From Janthinobacterium sp. LM6 (GTDB taxonomy: Bacteria; Pseudomonadota; Gammaproteobacteria; Burkholderiales; Burkholderiaceae_D), in assembly GCF_002002885.1 (NCBI RefSeq), contig NZ_CP019510.1:2852001-2916000 (forward strand): a stretch of DNA of 64,000 nucleotides, in the 5' to 3' direction. Within the stretch, counting starts at the first letter, position 1, and the number at the start of each line of letters is the position of its first letter. The notes under the pieces are model-generated. The model made no database searches. It was not told where the DNA came from and worked only from the letters and a program-made list of their open reading frames with translations. This document shows, piece by piece, positions 8,577 through 16,002 of the stretch. The position numbers and the translations under genes are program-made.

Positions 8577-8610
8577 AAAAAAGCCCCGGCAATCGCTTGC
8601 CGGGGCTTTC
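8577..8610 (-). terminator. Intrinsic terminator after the third flagellin
   Basis: A 12-bp perfect stem AAGCCCCGGCAA / TTGCCGGGGCTT (8581-8608, loop TCGC) is followed on the minus strand by a T-run. It lies downstream of the flagellin ending at 8633. Confidence 0.9.
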
Positions 8611-8632
8611 ATGCGGCGCCAGGCGCCGGTGA

Positions 8633-9490
8633 TTATTGCAGCAGGGACATGACCATCGAGGACATGCTATTGCTTTGTTTCAGCATCGCGGTGCCGGCTT
8701 GCAGCAGCATCTGCGACGAGGTCATGTTCGAGCTTTCGGTGGCGAAGTCGACGTCCATGATGCGGCCGGTAGCGGCCTTGGTGTTGGTCGAGATGTTCGA
8801 CAGGTTGCTGTTGACGTGGTCGAGGCGGTTGGCGGCGGCGCCCAGGGCCGAACGTACCACGCCGATGCTGTCGATGGCCGAAACCAGGCTGCCGATGGCG
8901 GCGTTGGCGCTGGCGGTCAGTTCGGTGCCTGTTGCCGCTGCGTTATGATTGACGCTGGCGCTGGTCAGGCTGGTGGCGACGCTGGCCATTGCGGTATCCA
9001 GCTTGATGGTCATGGTTTCCGATGATGCCGCGCCGATCTGGAAGGTCATGCCGGCGGCAGCAGCAATAGTGCCGCCCGTCAACAACGTTTGTCCGCCGAA
9101 TGTCGTGTTTTTCATCACGTTACCCAGTTCCAGGCCCAGTGCGTCGTATTCGGCTTGCATGGCGGTCTTGTCGGCCAAGTTCGACGAAGCATCGGCAGCT
9201 TGCGTGGCCAGGTCTTTCATGCGCACCAGCATGTTGGTGACTTCACCGAACGCGCCTTCAGCCGTTTGCAGCATCGAGGTGCTGTTTTGCGTGTTGCTCA
9301 TGGCGACCGTCATGCCGCTGGTCTGTGCTTTCAGGCGGGTGGCGATCTGCAGGCCGGCAGCGTCGTCCATTGCCGAGTTGATGCGGTAGCCGGTCGACAG
9401 GCGGGTCATCGAGGTCGACAGTTGCGATTGCGTTTTGGCGATCGAGTTCTGTGCGGACAGCGATGCGTTGTTGGTGTGAAGGCTCAGCAT
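8633..9490 (-). CDS. fliC: Flagellin, tandem copy 3
   Basis: This 285-residue flagellin has N-terminal and C-terminal thirds essentially identical to copies 2 and 4. The central region (about residues 120-205, rich in Ala, Thr and Ser) is its own. The start ATG at 9490 has the same AGGAGCAATACA site. The unit from its leader to its terminator is about 1.04 kb and repeats with copies 2 and 4. In family terms it is a filament subunit; the Ser/Thr-rich centre would be surface exposed and a plausible glycosylation target. Confidence 0.96.
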   Translation of the reverse strand: MLSLHTNNASLSAQNSIAKTQSQLSTSMTRLSTGYRINSAMDDAAGLQIATRLKAQTSGMTVAMSNTQNSTSMLQTAEGAFGEVTNMLVRMKDLATQAADASSNLADKTAMQAEYDALGLELGNVMKNTTFGGQTLLTGGTIAAAAGMTFQIGAASSETMTIKLDTAMASVATSLTSASVNHNAAATGTELTASANAAIGSLVSAIDSIGVVRSALGAAANRLDHVNSNLSNISTNTKAATGRIMDVDFATESSNMTSSQMLLQAGTAMLKQSNSMSSMVMSLLQ

Positions 9491-9544
9491 TGTATTGCTC
9501 CTGGTAAGTGAATTCGTCGAGCGGCAGGTCATTTCTTGCCCTCA

Positions 9545-9564
9545 CCCCTACAAGGCGACAGGGG
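9545..9564 (-). promoter_or_regulatory. Leader hairpin of flagellin copy 3
   Basis: Same CCCCT / AGGGG hairpin as at 8503-8522, in the equivalent leader position. The surrounding leader, including an AT-rich block around 9577-9600, is nearly identical to that of copy 2. Confidence 0.4.
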
Positions 9565-9616
9565 GGCGCCTTTCATTAAATTCCACACGGAAATTTTTAT
9601 CTGGCGCGCCGCCATG

Positions 9617-9650
9617 AAAAAAAGCCCCGGCAATCGCTTGCCGGGGCTTT
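9617..9650 (-). terminator. Intrinsic terminator after the fourth flagellin
   Basis: Same 12-bp stem as at 8581-8608 (9622-9649), with a T-run on the minus strand; it follows the flagellin ending at 9674. Confidence 0.9.
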
Positions 9651-9673
9651 CATGCAGCGCGAGGCGCCGGTGA

Positions 9674-10525
9674 TTATTGCAGCAGGGACATGACCATCGA
9701 GGACATGCTGTTGCTTTGTTTCAGCATCGCGGTGCCGGCTTGCAGCAGCATCTGCGACGAGGTCATGTTCGAGCTTTCGGTGGCGAAGTCGACGTCCATG
9801 ATGCGGCCGGTAGCGGCCTTGGTGTTGGTCGAGATGTTCGACAGGTTGCTGTTGACGTGGTCGAGGCGGTTGGCGGCGGCGCCCAGGGCCGAACGTACCA
9901 CGCCGATGCTGTCGATGGCCGAAACCAGGCTGCCGATGGCCGTGTTGGCCAGGGTTTTCAGTTCGGTGCCGCCGGCGGTGCCGGCGAAGTTGGCGGTGGC
10001 CGAACCCAGTGCGGTGGCGACGCTGCCCATCGAGGTGGTCAGATTGATGGTCATCGTTTCCGACTTCGCGGCGCCGATCTGGAACGTCATGGCGCTGGCG
10101 ATGGTGCCGCCGGTCAGCAGGGCTTGGCCGCCGAACGTGGTGTTGTTCATCACGTTGGACAACTCCAGACCCAGTGCGTCGTACTCGGCTTGCATGGCGT
10201 CCTTGTCGGCCGTGTTCGACGAAGCATCGGCAGCTTGCGTGGCCAGGTCTTTCATGCGCACCAGCATGTTGGTGACTTCACCGAACGCGCCTTCAGCCGT
10301 TTGCAGCATCGAGGTGCTGTTTTGCGTGTTGCTCATGGCGACGGTCATGCCGCTGGTCTGTGCTTTCAGGCGGGTGGCGATCTGCAGGCCGGCAGCGTCG
10401 TCCATTGCCGAGTTGATGCGGTAGCCGGTGGACAGGCGGGTCATCGAGGTCGACAGTTGCGATTGGGTCTTGGCGATCGAGTTTTGTGCGGACAGCGATG
10501 CGTTATTGGTGTGAAGGCTCAGCAT
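9674..10525 (-). CDS. fliC: Flagellin, tandem copy 4
   Basis: This 283-residue flagellin has the same conserved ends as copies 2 and 3 and a distinct centre with GTAGGTELKTLAN near residue 190. It shares a longer stretch with copy 3 than with copy 2 (for instance SLVSAIDSIGVVRSALG), so copies 3 and 4 are the closer pair. Its leader differs from those of copies 2 and 3 apart from the AGGAGCAATACA site, an AT-rich block (near 10620-10640) and a CTCAC..CAAGGCG stretch. It is the first flagellin after the glycosylation operon. Confidence 0.96.
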   Translation of the reverse strand: MLSLHTNNASLSAQNSIAKTQSQLSTSMTRLSTGYRINSAMDDAAGLQIATRLKAQTSGMTVAMSNTQNSTSMLQTAEGAFGEVTNMLVRMKDLATQAADASSNTADKDAMQAEYDALGLELSNVMNNTTFGGQALLTGGTIASAMTFQIGAAKSETMTINLTTSMGSVATALGSATANFAGTAGGTELKTLANTAIGSLVSAIDSIGVVRSALGAAANRLDHVNSNLSNISTNTKAATGRIMDVDFATESSNMTSSQMLLQAGTAMLKQSNSMSSMVMSLLQ

Positions 10526-10697
10526 TGTATTGCTCCTGTAGGATATATTCAGCGAGACGCGCTATTTTTCTGCTCTCACAAGCACAAGGCGGCTATTTCT
10601 GCTTATGTATTAAATGCTACATGGAAATATTTTTTATCTGGCCGCCAGCCTGCGATGATTTTTTATTGCCATGGAAATTATGTCTAAAAATATACTT

Positions 10698-11294
10698 TTA
10701 ACTATTTTTCACGGCATCCCGCGCGCGCAATTGCTCTTCCGCAATTAACAGCCCCTGGTCGCGGCTTTTGATACGCTTCGCCGGTGTGCCCGCATAGATT
10801 CCCCACGCCGGCAGGGACATGGTGACCAGGCTGAGCGCACCCACGGCGACGCCTTCGCCAAGCTGCGCGCCGGGCAGCACCACGCTGCCCGAGCCGATGA
10901 TGACGTGCCTGCCCAGGTGGACGGCGCCGCTCTTGCAGTTTGTAAATTCCGCCGGCACGGTGGGGTTGGTCATGCTGGCTCCGCTGTAATCATCGGTCTT
11001 GCTGTACAGGCGCACGCCTTGCGACAAGCCGGCGTAGTCTTCCAGCGTGATGCCGGCGCCGCCGGAGAGAAAGCAGCCGCCGCCAATGTGAACGTAGCTG
11101 CCGATGCGGATATGGCCACCTGCCGCCACCAGCGTGCTGTAGCCATCGATGCGCACGTTGTTGCCGATGGCGATATTGTCGATGCCGATGATGACGCAGT
11201 TCCTGGCGATGCGCACGTTGTGGCCGAGGCTGCGAAACCCCGCGCCGTGCAAGTCTTCTTCGGTGTAATAGCCGGGATTGAAAAGTTCAGACAT
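10698..11294 (-). CDS. Hexapeptide-repeat acyltransferase (sugar O/N-acetyltransferase family)
   Basis: A 198-residue left-handed beta-helix protein. Repeated I/V/L-G-x4 turns run from about residue 25 to 175 (IAIGNNVRI, IRIGSYVHIGGG, VIIGSGSVVLPGA), followed by the closing motif GIYAGTPAKRI. Such enzymes transfer acetyl groups to sugars, including nucleotide-linked amino sugars (WbbJ, FdtC type). The start at 11294 has AAGGATGACC upstream and overlaps the preceding gene by 8 nt. It is the last gene of the four-gene operon and faces the flagellins. The acceptor sugar cannot be read from sequence. Confidence 0.8.
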   Translation of the reverse strand: MSELFNPGYYTEEDLHGAGFRSLGHNVRIARNCVIIGIDNIAIGNNVRIDGYSTLVAAGGHIRIGSYVHIGGGCFLSGGAGITLEDYAGLSQGVRLYSKTDDYSGASMTNPTVPAEFTNCKSGAVHLGRHVIIGSGSVVLPGAQLGEGVAVGALSLVTMSLPAWGIYAGTPAKRIKSRDQGLLIAEEQLRARDAVKNS

Positions 11295-12036
11295 GGTCAT
11301 CCTTGTGCGGGTGTGCGGCGCCGGCGCCGGCTTCCAGGTGGCGGCGCTTGCTTTCCGCCAGTTCGGCTATGACGCGCAGCGCCTCGCCGTCGTCGGCCGT
11401 CATGTTTTGCAGGAAATGCGCGTTATTCTCGCGTATCCAGCTCAGCGGCAGTTCCCACCAGGCCAGCGCCAGCAGGGCTGCGCGCACTTCCTCGCTGAAG
11501 CGGAAGCGCAGCAGCCGCGCGGGCGTCCCTGCGTAAATGCCGTAGGGTTCGCTGCGGAAATTGGGCGGCACCAGCGTGCGCGCGCCGATGACGCAGCCAT
11601 TCTCGATGACCGCGCCGCCCAATATCATCGCTTCGTCGCCGATCCACACATCGTTCTTGATGACCGTATCGGCATATTGGGGAATCGGGCTGTTTTCCAG
11701 GCCCATGCCGCCCAATGCCAGAAGATACGTGGAAATGGTGCGCATGTCGTGCTGGCCGTTGAGGATGAAGCGCAGATTCGCGCCGCCGGAAACGTAGCGC
11801 CCGATTTGCAGGTGCTGTGCGGTCGAATCGTATTTGGCTTGCGAACCGATGCCGATGCCGGAACAGCGGCCGATGGTAAATTGCCCGAAGTCCGGCTCAT
11901 TGCCCAGCCAGTTACGGAAAAAGCCATGCGGTATCAGGGTCTGTCCGCCACTTTTATAGGACAGCACGGTAAATTGTGCCGCCCAGCGATGGTCGTCGAT
12001 GGTGCCGAAAAAGTCGGTGTCTGTGGAAATATTCAT
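11287..12036 (-). CDS. CatB/XAT-type hexapeptide acyltransferase
   Basis: A 249-residue product whose centre (about residues 70-190) follows the xenobiotic/CatB-like acetyltransferase pattern. It has hexapeptide turns, a loop with GQHDMRTIST carrying the likely catalytic His, VIKNDVWIGDEAMI, and closing GIYAGTPARLL. A C-terminal helical tail (residues 200-249) is extra. The ATG overlaps the aminotransferase stop (ATGA at 12033-12036). Members modify antibiotics or surface sugars; in this operon a sugar substrate is more likely. Confidence 0.75.
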   Translation of the reverse strand: MNISTDTDFFGTIDDHRWAAQFTVLSYKSGGQTLIPHGFFRNWLGNEPDFGQFTIGRCSGIGIGSQAKYDSTAQHLQIGRYVSGGANLRFILNGQHDMRTISTYLLALGGMGLENSPIPQYADTVIKNDVWIGDEAMILGGAVIENGCVIGARTLVPPNFRSEPYGIYAGTPARLLRFRFSEEVRAALLALAWWELPLSWIRENNAHFLQNMTADDGEALRVIAELAESKRRHLEAGAGAAHPHKDDHV

Positions 12037-13166
12037 GGCGTCAGGCCGGCCTGTGCATGCCGCTCGACAATGGCGCAGATGGCATCGACCTGATCGAGGC
12101 CCAGGCCGGGATAGATGGGCAGGCAGATGATTTGCCGCGATGCCTGCAGCGCGTTCGGCAGATTGCTGTGGGCGGCGGTCGGCATGCTGCGGTACATGGG
12201 GAAGTCGCTGATGAGCGGATAGAAATAGCGGCGCGCGTAGATATTCTCGTCCCGCAGCAGCTGGAACAGTGCGTCGCGGCTGGTGCCGTAGGCGTCCTTG
12301 ACGAGAATGGGGAAGTAGGAATGGTTGGCCGATTCTTCCTCTCCTGCTGGCAGGCAGTCGATGCCGGCGACGGCCGCCAGCCGTTCCCGGTAGCGGCCAT
12401 CGATGGCGCGCCGCTGCAGGCGAGCCGCGTCGATGCCCTTCAATTGCAGGAGGCCGAATGCGGCGTTGATTTCGCTCATCTTGCCGTTGATGCCGGGCGC
12501 CACCACCGTCACTTCGTCGACGAAGCCGAAATTTTTCAAATGGTCGATGCGTTGCTTGGTCTTGGCGTCGGGGCAGACGATCGCGCCCCCTTCAAAGGTA
12601 TTGAAAATCTTGGTGGCGTGAAAACTCAGCACGGACAGGTCGCCGCAATTGAGCACGCTGCTGCCCTTGTGCCGCACGCCGAACGCATGCGCCGCGTCGT
12701 AGATGACTTTCAAGCCATAGTTGTCGGCGATCTTTTCGATGCGTTCCACGTCGCAGGGACGGCCATAGCAGTGCACCGGCATGATGGCGGTGGTGTGCGG
12801 CGTGATGGCTGCCTCGATCCTGGCGGGATCCATATTCAGGCTCAGCGGGTCGATATCGACAAAAATGGGCTTGATGCCATTCCACAGCAGCGAGTGGGCG
12901 GTGGCGACGAAGGAATAGGGCGTGGTGATGACTTCGCCGGTGATGCGCAGCGCCTGCAGGGCCGTGATCAGCGCCAGCGTACCATTGGTAAACAGGCAGA
13001 TGTGCTTGACCCCCAGATACTCGCACAGCGCCTGTTCCAGTTGCTGGTGGAACGGGCCGCCGTTGGTGAGGATTTTGTTTTCCCAGATATCTTCCAGATA
13101 CGGCAGGAAGTCTTGCAAATCCGGCATGAGCGGCTGCGTGACGTAAATCGGCTTCTTGTCGCTCAT
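12033..13166 (-). CDS. DegT/DnrJ/EryC1-family sugar aminotransferase
   Basis: A PLP-dependent enzyme of 377 residues that would convert a keto-sugar nucleotide to the amino sugar. Visible family features are FTNGTLALITALQAL (cofactor phosphate binding), DAAHAFGV (Asp for the PLP nitrogen) and SFHATKIFNTFEGGAIV, containing the PLP-linking Lys. The start at 13166 overlaps the stop of the glycosyltransferase (ATGA). A longer frame to 13247 lies inside that gene and was rejected. With the two acyltransferases it suggests synthesis of an N-acylated amino sugar (as in Fuc3NAc or Qui3NAc routes), though no ketoisomerase or dehydratase is present here. Confidence 0.88.
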   Translation of the reverse strand: MSDKKPIYVTQPLMPDLQDFLPYLEDIWENKILTNGGPFHQQLEQALCEYLGVKHICLFTNGTLALITALQALRITGEVITTPYSFVATAHSLLWNGIKPIFVDIDPLSLNMDPARIEAAITPHTTAIMPVHCYGRPCDVERIEKIADNYGLKVIYDAAHAFGVRHKGSSVLNCGDLSVLSFHATKIFNTFEGGAIVCPDAKTKQRIDHLKNFGFVDEVTVVAPGINGKMSEINAAFGLLQLKGIDAARLQRRAIDGRYRERLAAVAGIDCLPAGEEESANHSYFPILVKDAYGTSRDALFQLLRDENIYARRYFYPLISDFPMYRSMPTAAHSNLPNALQASRQIICLPIYPGLGLDQVDAICAIVERHAQAGLTP

Positions 13167-15772
13167 GACTGCACCGCCTGCTTGCTGGCGTCGTCGGGCG
13201 CAATGGCGAACGATGCGGGCGGCAAGCCGCCGCACCAGCGCTGCCACATGGTGCGGAAAGCCTGTTCCATATTGTGGGCGATGGCGCGGGAGTCGGCCAG
13301 CGCCGACTCTTGCATGCGGTTGCGCAAGTCTGCGCGCAGGACGGCCAGTTGCATGATGTTGTTAGACAAGAATATTCCTTTCCGGACGAAATCGTCGTCG
13401 TCGGTCGCGATGAAGGCGTCGAGACCCACATGCTGCAAGATGCAGGCGCCGGCATGGCTCGGTACGCTTGTACCCTTGAGCGTCAGCGTGGGCACGCCCA
13501 TCCACAGCGCGTGCAGCGTGGTGGTGCCGCCCGTGTACGGGAAGGTGTCGAGGCAAAGGTCGATTTGCTGGTGCAGGGCCAGATAGCCGCCCAGGTGGGT
13601 GCGGCCGTGGAAGGTCAGGCGGTCGGCGGCGATGCCTTCCTGCGCGAACCAGGCTTGCAAGGTGGCGATGTCGCTGTCCTTTTGCATGGCAGCCAGATGC
13701 ATTTTCGCTTCGGGCAGGGCCCGCAGCAGCTTTGCCCAGCGGGCGATGACGCCTGGATTGAGCTTGCTGAGCCGATTGAAGCTGCCGAAGGTCAGGTAGC
13801 CGTTGCCCAGCGCTGGCGCGCGGACCAGCTCCGGGGAGTCCGACGATGGCAGGAAGGGCACGCTGGCGGGCAGCAGCACGACTTTTTCCGTGAAGTACTT
13901 TTCATTGACGTCGAATTGCGGATCCGTCAGGTAGTAATCCATGGTTTTCAGGCCCGTTGTGCCGGGATAGGCGATCCAGCTGACCTGAATCGGCGCCAGT
14001 TTGCGGCCAAAGGCCGTCAGGCGGTTGAAGGCTGTATGGCTGGACAGGTCGACCAGGATGTCGATGCCGTCTTCGCGGATTTTTTCCTGCAAGTTGCTGT
14101 CGCTCACCTCGATGATGTTTTGCCAATGCGGGAAATAGCCGCGCAGGCGCTGCGTGACGGCGTCTTCCAGCGTATTGTTGTAATAGGCATACAGGCTCAG
14201 GCCGGGGCTGGCGCTCAGGTGCGCGATCACGGGCACGACGAAATTGGACACCACGTGCGAATTGAAGTCGCCCGAGACAAAGCCGACCCTGATGCGCCGC
14301 GCGGCATCGTTGTCGTTGTGGAAACCGTGGCCTTCCGCTGTCCCGGCCGTGGACGGGCGGTCGAAGGCTTCGCCGAAGCGGCAATGTTCCTCAAACAGGC
14401 TTTGGGCGTCGATATCGATGCTATGGCTGAGGCAAAACAGCAGGCCGCTGTGGCTTTCCGGAATATGCGGGGCCACCGTCCGCGCGCGATAGCCGCTGGC
14501 GATGGCTTCCTCCAGGTGGCCTTCGGCATGGAGTAGCGAGCACAGGTTGATTTCCGCCGCTGCGTAGTCGGGCTTGATTTCCAGGGCGCGCTGGAACGCG
14601 GCCAGCGCTTCCTTGCTTTTGCCCATGGTGCGCATGACATTACCTAAATGAAAATGCAATTCTTCATCATCTGGTTCGGATTCCATGGCCGTGTTGAGGC
14701 ACGTCAATACATCCTGATACTGTTTCAGCGCCAGGTAGGCGGCGACCAGATTGTTCCGTGCCGCCCGGTAATCGGGTTTGATCTGCAGCGCGCGCTGGAA
14801 GCTGCGCACGGCGTCCTGCACATTTTTGTTTTCGTGCAGCGCCTGGCCGAGCCGGTTGTGCGCTTCGGCGTCGTCGGGCAATGCAAGGGTGGCGGCGCGG
14901 AAGCTGTCGGCGGCGGCGCCAAACTGTTTCTGGCGCAGCAGCGCATTGCCCAGGTTAAATGCCGCCAGCGCGTAGTCCGGCTTCAAGGCAAGGGCGCGGC
15001 GGTAGCTCGCCACGGCCTCGTCCAGCCGGTTTTCCGCCTGGAGCAGGTTGCCCAGGTTGCAGTGCGCCTCGGCGAACGCCGGCTCGATTTCCAGCGCCCG
15101 CAGGTAGCAGTCGCGCGCTGCATCGAGTTTTCCGGCCGTTTGCCAGGCATTGCCCAGGTGGCCATGCGCCTGCGCATCGTGCGGCGTCAGTTCCACCGTC
15201 CGCTGCAGCGTGGCGAGTGCATCCTTGCCTTGCAGTTGCAGGGCCGTGCCCAGCACGCTCCAGCCGAATGGCGAGTCGGGATAGGTTGCCAGCAATTGCC
15301 GGCAGGCCGCTTCCATCTGCGCATGCTGGCCTGCCTGGTACAGCTGTACGATGTGGTCCATTTCCGGCTGCGACGGAGACAGGGCCGCCAGCGCGACGGC
15401 TTCCTGCGCCTGCCGGCGCAGCGCTTGCGAAGCATCATTGTCCAGTCCGCGGGCGATGGCGGTGTCGACGATGTCGAGCGCTTCGTCGGGTTGTCCCGCC
15501 TGCAGCAATCCCTGCGCATAGGACAGCCAGAACTGGCCTTCGTCCGGGGCGACGGACAGCGCCTTGCGCAAATACGGCAGGCCGGCCACATGCTGGCCTA
15601 CTTGTCCGGCCAGCAAGCCCAGATTGTGGTTGGCGATGGCATGGTAGGGATGGGCCTGCAGGATCGACAGGTAAATCTCTTCCGCCTCGGCAAAACGCCC
15701 TGCCTGGTGTTCAGCGATGGCTTGCTGTAATTCGGTGTCGGGGGAGACTGCGGGAGGGAGGGTCGGGTGCAT
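13163..15772 (-). CDS. TPR protein with GT41 (O-GlcNAc-transferase-like) glycosyltransferase domain
   Basis: An 869-residue protein from the ATG at 15772. Residues about 10-480 are tetratricopeptide repeats (recurrent AxxxLGNAL and ALxxKPDYA patterns). Residues about 500-860 match the SPINDLY/OGT catalytic region: RIRVGFVSGDFNSHVVSNF, DILVDLSSHTAFNRL, QVSWIAYPGTTG, LTFGSFNRLSKLNP, and CLDTFPYTGGTTT for nucleotide binding. Such enzymes glycosylate Ser/Thr of protein targets recognised by the TPRs. It heads an operon ending just upstream of four flagellin genes, so flagellin is the likely acceptor. A longer frame to 15943 lacks support. Confidence 0.88.
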   Translation of the reverse strand: MHPTLPPAVSPDTELQQAIAEHQAGRFAEAEEIYLSILQAHPYHAIANHNLGLLAGQVGQHVAGLPYLRKALSVAPDEGQFWLSYAQGLLQAGQPDEALDIVDTAIARGLDNDASQALRRQAQEAVALAALSPSQPEMDHIVQLYQAGQHAQMEAACRQLLATYPDSPFGWSVLGTALQLQGKDALATLQRTVELTPHDAQAHGHLGNAWQTAGKLDAARDCYLRALEIEPAFAEAHCNLGNLLQAENRLDEAVASYRRALALKPDYALAAFNLGNALLRQKQFGAAADSFRAATLALPDDAEAHNRLGQALHENKNVQDAVRSFQRALQIKPDYRAARNNLVAAYLALKQYQDVLTCLNTAMESEPDDEELHFHLGNVMRTMGKSKEALAAFQRALEIKPDYAAAEINLCSLLHAEGHLEEAIASGYRARTVAPHIPESHSGLLFCLSHSIDIDAQSLFEEHCRFGEAFDRPSTAGTAEGHGFHNDNDAARRIRVGFVSGDFNSHVVSNFVVPVIAHLSASPGLSLYAYYNNTLEDAVTQRLRGYFPHWQNIIEVSDSNLQEKIREDGIDILVDLSSHTAFNRLTAFGRKLAPIQVSWIAYPGTTGLKTMDYYLTDPQFDVNEKYFTEKVVLLPASVPFLPSSDSPELVRAPALGNGYLTFGSFNRLSKLNPGVIARWAKLLRALPEAKMHLAAMQKDSDIATLQAWFAQEGIAADRLTFHGRTHLGGYLALHQQIDLCLDTFPYTGGTTTLHALWMGVPTLTLKGTSVPSHAGACILQHVGLDAFIATDDDDFVRKGIFLSNNIMQLAVLRADLRNRMQESALADSRAIAHNMEQAFRTMWQRWCGGLPPASFAIAPDDASKQAVQS

Positions 15773-15928
15773 GGGCTGAGGCTGGCAGAAATGTTTAGCA
15801 ACGGGAATTGTAACTGGTGACAGTGCCCGTGAGAAACTTTCCGAGGGGAATTTGTTGACGCACGCCGCGCGAATGCGCACTTGCTGTTGCAGTTGGTCCA
15901 AAGTGCGGGCAATTCTGATCCTTCCGAC

Positions 15929-15965
15929 AAAAAAACAGCGCACTGCCGGATGGGAGTGCGCTGTT
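15929..15965 (-). terminator. Intrinsic terminator after the ETF-QO gene
   Basis: An 11-bp stem AACAGCGCACT / AGTGCGCTGTT (15934-15965) is followed by a T-run on the minus strand, 38 nt after the ETF-QO stop. Confidence 0.88.
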
Positions 15966-16002
15966 CTGGCCGATTGTCAGCCGGTGCTGCGGAACCTTGC
16001 GA

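Noticed and set aside
8449..8580. Sigma28 (FliA) or sigma54 promoter upstream of flagellins
   Set aside because: GCCAGATAA resembles the sigma28 -10 but no TAAA element lies at the needed distance. A GG..GC pair in the terminator has the wrong spacing for sigma54.
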